Positions 61,484 to 64,000 of a DNA stretch of 64,000 bases are shown in pieces. The notes beneath the pieces were generated by a model. The model saw only the letters and a list, made by a program, of their open reading frames with translations, was not told the DNA's origin and did no database searches. How positions within the stretch are numbered: position 1 is the first letter of the stretch; every line of letters begins with the position of its first letter. Position numbers and translations under genes: made by a program. The DNA is from Euwallacea fornicatus. Its lineage: Eukaryota > Arthropoda > Insecta > Coleoptera > Curculionidae. The stretch lies in NCBI RefSeq assembly GCF_040115645.1, contig NC_089547.1, positions 5,146,001 to 5,210,000 on the forward strand, read 5' to 3'.

Positions 61484-61996
61484 GATCAATTCGTATTTAA
61501 ATCCTGATAAAGAAAAACCGAACGAATTGATTCTTAATATTAACGATTATTATTATTATGAATCAGAGTCAGGATTAAAACAAATAATGCGATGCGAAAA
61601 TAAATATTTCACTGTCAGGGTAGTTTTATTAGTACCACCAGATGGTGCTACAATCGCAGAACATAGCTGCATCTCGGTTTGTTTGGTAAATTAGTAAAGG
61701 AAGCAAAATATGAGGTCAGTACTGCTCATGTCATGAATGACGATAAATTAACCTTAAATTTGTTATTATTTTAATATTAATGATTAATTCTTGCAAGTTA
61801 TCAGTATAAAAATTCTTATTTCAAATTATTCCATCCCTAGAATGGTTCAATAAATAAAGAAAATTATTACTCATTATGTGTCATATGAAAATACATATCT
61901 AATAGTACCTGAAAAGGGGGCAGATTCAATTCGTCACACTCAGGGTTACTCCCCAAAAAAGGAGATTTTCATGGGTTTTATTGTATTAGGAATAAG
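61484..61996. promoter_or_regulatory. Divergent promoter region AGTRAP / CLCN7
   Basis: 513 bp between proposed start codons. GAGGTCAGT and TGTCATGAATGACG lie at about 61713-61743, again the TGTCA/TGACA theme. The plus-strand frame at 61449-61694 overlaps the AGTRAP first exon and has no domain. Confidence 0.45.
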
Positions 61997-63767
61997 ATGC
62001 AAGACAGTATCAATTCGATTTACTCAAGGGAATATGGGGAGAATGGGGAGATAATAAGGCCTACACGATTCAGGGTATGTAATGAGCATGTATCGTTAAA
62101 GTCCCCCACACACTAATCATTTAGAGGGAATTTTTATATGCGTGTAAGACGTCAGCCTTTGTTATTTGCCAACTTAGAATTTTACTTATCAAAAAACACA
62201 ATTTTTTTAAATTAAATATTTACATTTATATTGTAGGTGTATTACATTAAATAATTCTTTTCAGAACGTCCCTTCGGCCACCGGTAACTTCATTGAATCT
62301 GCAGACACCGACACAATTATCACACAAGTCTTCAGCAATGAGGAGCTCCACTTACTTCAGTCTGTTAGACGAAGAGTGGAAATTAGCAAGGAAAAGATCG
62401 ATATAGGTTCTCTCAATATTTTATCAGCTAAGTATGAGGTATGATGACCAAGACCTACAGAAAGCCTTCATAACCATTAATCTGATACAAAGAGTTTAGA
62501 TTATGACCCTTGTGAGAACTATCTCTTGCTGGAGGAAGAGCGTAAAAAGGGCTTTAAATTATTAGTACAAAAAAACATTGCCAGATGGTTTGTCTTCCTG
62601 TTGATTGGCATGTGTACCGGCTTATTAGCCTGTATTATAGACATTTCCATTGAGGAATTAAGCGAAATTAAATACGCCAAATTAAGCTCAGGTAGTCTCT
62701 CCCATCAACATGACAAAATTACTCTGTAACAAGACTTTTGTACAGATGTCGATAAATATGTCACCCAAGGATCACTCTATATACCATACTTTTATTGGAT
62801 CTTATTCAATGCCACACCAGTATTAATAGGTTCAATTCTGGTGGCTTATGTAGAGCCTATAGCAGCAGGTAGTGGAATTCCACAAGTCAAGTGCTACTTG
62901 AATGGGGTTAACATACCTCGAGTAGTTCGCTTCAAGACACTTTTTGTGAAAAGTATTGGAGTTATTTGTTCAGTGGTTGGGGGGTTGGCAGGAGGAAAGG
63001 TTAGTTTATATATATTTGAAGGTGAAATGGGAATTAATATATTGGATAGGAAGGTCCGATGATACACAGTGGGGCAGTTATAGCTGCAGGAATATCTCAA
63101 GGCAAAAGCACCACTTTCAAGAAGGACTTTGGAATTTTTAAATATTTCCGTGAAGATCATGAGAAACGAGATTTCGTTTCAGGGGGGGCTGCTGCAGGAG
63201 TTGCTGCCGCTTTCGGCGCTCCTGTAGGTGAGATTATAATGTCAAAATCGGTTTGAGGAATATCGTTTTATATGAAGGTTTACAGGGGGCGTTTTATTTT
63301 CTTTGGAAGAGGGTACTAGTTTCTGGAACCAAAGCCTCACATGGAAGACCTTCTTTGCTTCTATTGTATCAACATTTACGCTCAATTTAATTTTATCAGC
63401 ATACCACGGAGTGCCGGGCAATTTGTCCTATCCAGGTCTATTTAATTTGGGCGAATTTGAATCCTTTACCTATAGAATGTTTGAAATTCCTTTCTTTATT
63501 ATTATGGGCTCAATTGGAGGCTTGCTCGGAGCCTTGTGGAATCACATAAATTATAAAATAACCGTTTTTCGAATGAGGTGCATTGGAACGATTATTTGAT
63601 GTGCCCGTGATGAGTTTTGATGTTTTAGATATATAAGGCGTCGATGGATGAGAGTTATCGAATCTTGTATAGTGGCAGCAGTAACAGCGACAGTGGGATT
63701 TTTAATGATGGTTTCAATTGATGATTGTCGGCCTCGAGGACAGGACCCAACGAAATATCCAACGCAG
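61997..63767 (+). CDS. ClC-b: Lysosomal H+/Cl- exchanger CLCN7 (ClC-b), 5' part
   Basis: Seven exons are visible: 61997-62074, 62265-62438, 62493-62691, 62746-62999, 63050-63227, 63286-63577 and 63629-63767. They give 438 residues of an expected 800 or so. After a cytosolic N-terminus with SAKYESLDYDPCENYLLLEEE, the channel core shows GSGIPQVKCYLNGV (chloride-selectivity loop), GGLAGGK joined to EGPMIHSG (gating glutamate, split by an intron), GAAAGVAAAFGAPVGGVLFSLEE and SFWNQSLTW. The N-terminal blocks assign it to the ClC-6/7 branch, and SLDYD...LEEER favours ClC-7. It exchanges chloride for protons in lysosomes, with OSTM1 in mammals. The first exon is the least certain: an upstream exon cannot be excluded, and the start ATG context is weak. 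The second half, with the proton glutamate and CBS domains, is not in the window. Confidence 0.93.
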
Positions 63768-63806
63768 GTGAATAGTAATTTATTATCTCGACATTTATCT
63801 AACAGT

Positions 63807-63812
63807 TTTATT
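63807..63812 (-). terminator. Poly(A) signal overlapping a stop codon
   Basis: Minus-strand AATAAA shares bases with the TAA stop at 63811-63813 in CACTAATAAAAC, which would leave a 3' UTR of only some tens of bases. Confidence 0.45.
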
Positions 63813-64000
63813 AGTGTTTTGGAAATTCTGGCTCAGGGAAGGTTTCCGCCATTAGTTGCTTCAGGTATCTTACTTCTTCTAGTTTTTTAGTCTGATATTC
63901 AAGGATACTTTCTAAGGCCTCAATTTCGCCCTGCAAAGCCCACACTCGTTTTTGCTGCTGTTCAGTTTCCTCCTGAGTTTGACCATCGTGGAAGTGTAAT
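63811..64000 (-). CDS. 3' end of an uncharacterised coiled-coil protein (partial)
   Basis: A minus-strand frame stays open from the window edge for 62 codons to a TAA at 63811. It is rich in Gln, Glu, Leu and Lys with a heptad look (QTQEETEQQQKRVWALQGEI, then EALESILEYQTKKLEEV) and ends in ETFPEPEFPKH. Composition and length favour a real terminal exon. I cannot name the family. It begins 43 bp after the last visible CLCN7 exon on the other strand, so it is either nested in a CLCN7 intron or overlaps it. The plus-strand frame across the same bases is also open, but the CAG|GTGAAT donor and the ClC-7 alignment end the CLCN7 exon before it. Confidence 0.55.
   Translation of the reverse strand, partial: LHFHDGQTQEETEQQQKRVWALQGEIEALESILEYQTKKLEEVRYLKQLMAETFPEPEFPKH

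Noticed and set aside
1..64000. CRISPR arrays, operons, ribosome binding sites, phage or integron features
   Set aside because: The sequence is a spliced eukaryotic genome; no regularly spaced repeats or bacterial gene organisation were seen.

Overview
The window is nuclear DNA of an insect, most likely a beetle or a close holometabolous relative. The evidence is spliced genes with GT-AG introns mostly 46-80 bp long, an insect-type drumstick gene, and insect-style gene architecture. No prokaryotic operon, CRISPR array, tRNA or rRNA was found. The order-level assignment is an inference from intron size and gene content.

The window has two contrasting halves. Positions 1 to about 35.2 kb are gene-poor. 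The only intact gene I can support there is drumstick (drm, minus strand, 7753-9416), an 81-residue two-zinc-finger protein of the Odd-skipped family with a 1.4 kb intron and an AT-rich 3' UTR. A decayed transposase of the DUF4817/DDE (mariner-like) type lies on the minus strand at the left edge (1-900). The rest is non-coding. It holds a TG microsatellite, a duplicated 106-bp element, dispersed ACAGGGTG/CACCCTGT ends, clusters of GGTACC/TACCGC, candidate Pho/YY1, CTCF-like, DRE and homeodomain motifs, and a perfect 44-bp palindrome inside the drm intron. The likely reading is the regulatory landscape of a developmental gene, seeded with old transposon debris.

Positions 35.3-64 kb are gene-dense with housekeeping genes: cutA (-), HSDL2 (+), CDC5L (-), PGAP1 (+), TSC2/gigas (-), SLC33A1 (-), APPBP2 (+), AGTRAP-like (-), CLCN7/ClC-b (+, cut by the window end) and the 3' end of a coiled-coil gene (-). 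For the complete genes I worked out exon boundaries whose lengths sum to open reading frames: 125, 419, 811, 1003, 1723, 525, 607 and 165 residues in that order. The first exon of CLCN7 is less certain. Eight of the genes form four head-to-head pairs (cutA/HSDL2, CDC5L/PGAP1, SLC33A1/APPBP2, AGTRAP/CLCN7) with 480-890 bp between start codons, and neighbouring pairs mostly converge tail to tail. The start regions share TGACA/TGTCA words.

The genes are functionally mixed: peroxisomal lipid metabolism, splicing, GPI-anchor remodelling, mTORC1 control, ER acetyl-CoA import, ubiquitin-ligase substrate recognition and lysosomal chloride/proton exchange. I see no operon-like shared pathway and no convincing new molecular system. 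The most unusual items are the perfect palindrome, the retroposed poly(A) insertion at the first Tsc2 splice acceptor, the stop-free in-frame mini-introns, and the antisense coiled-coil gene ending 43 bp beyond a CLCN7 exon.
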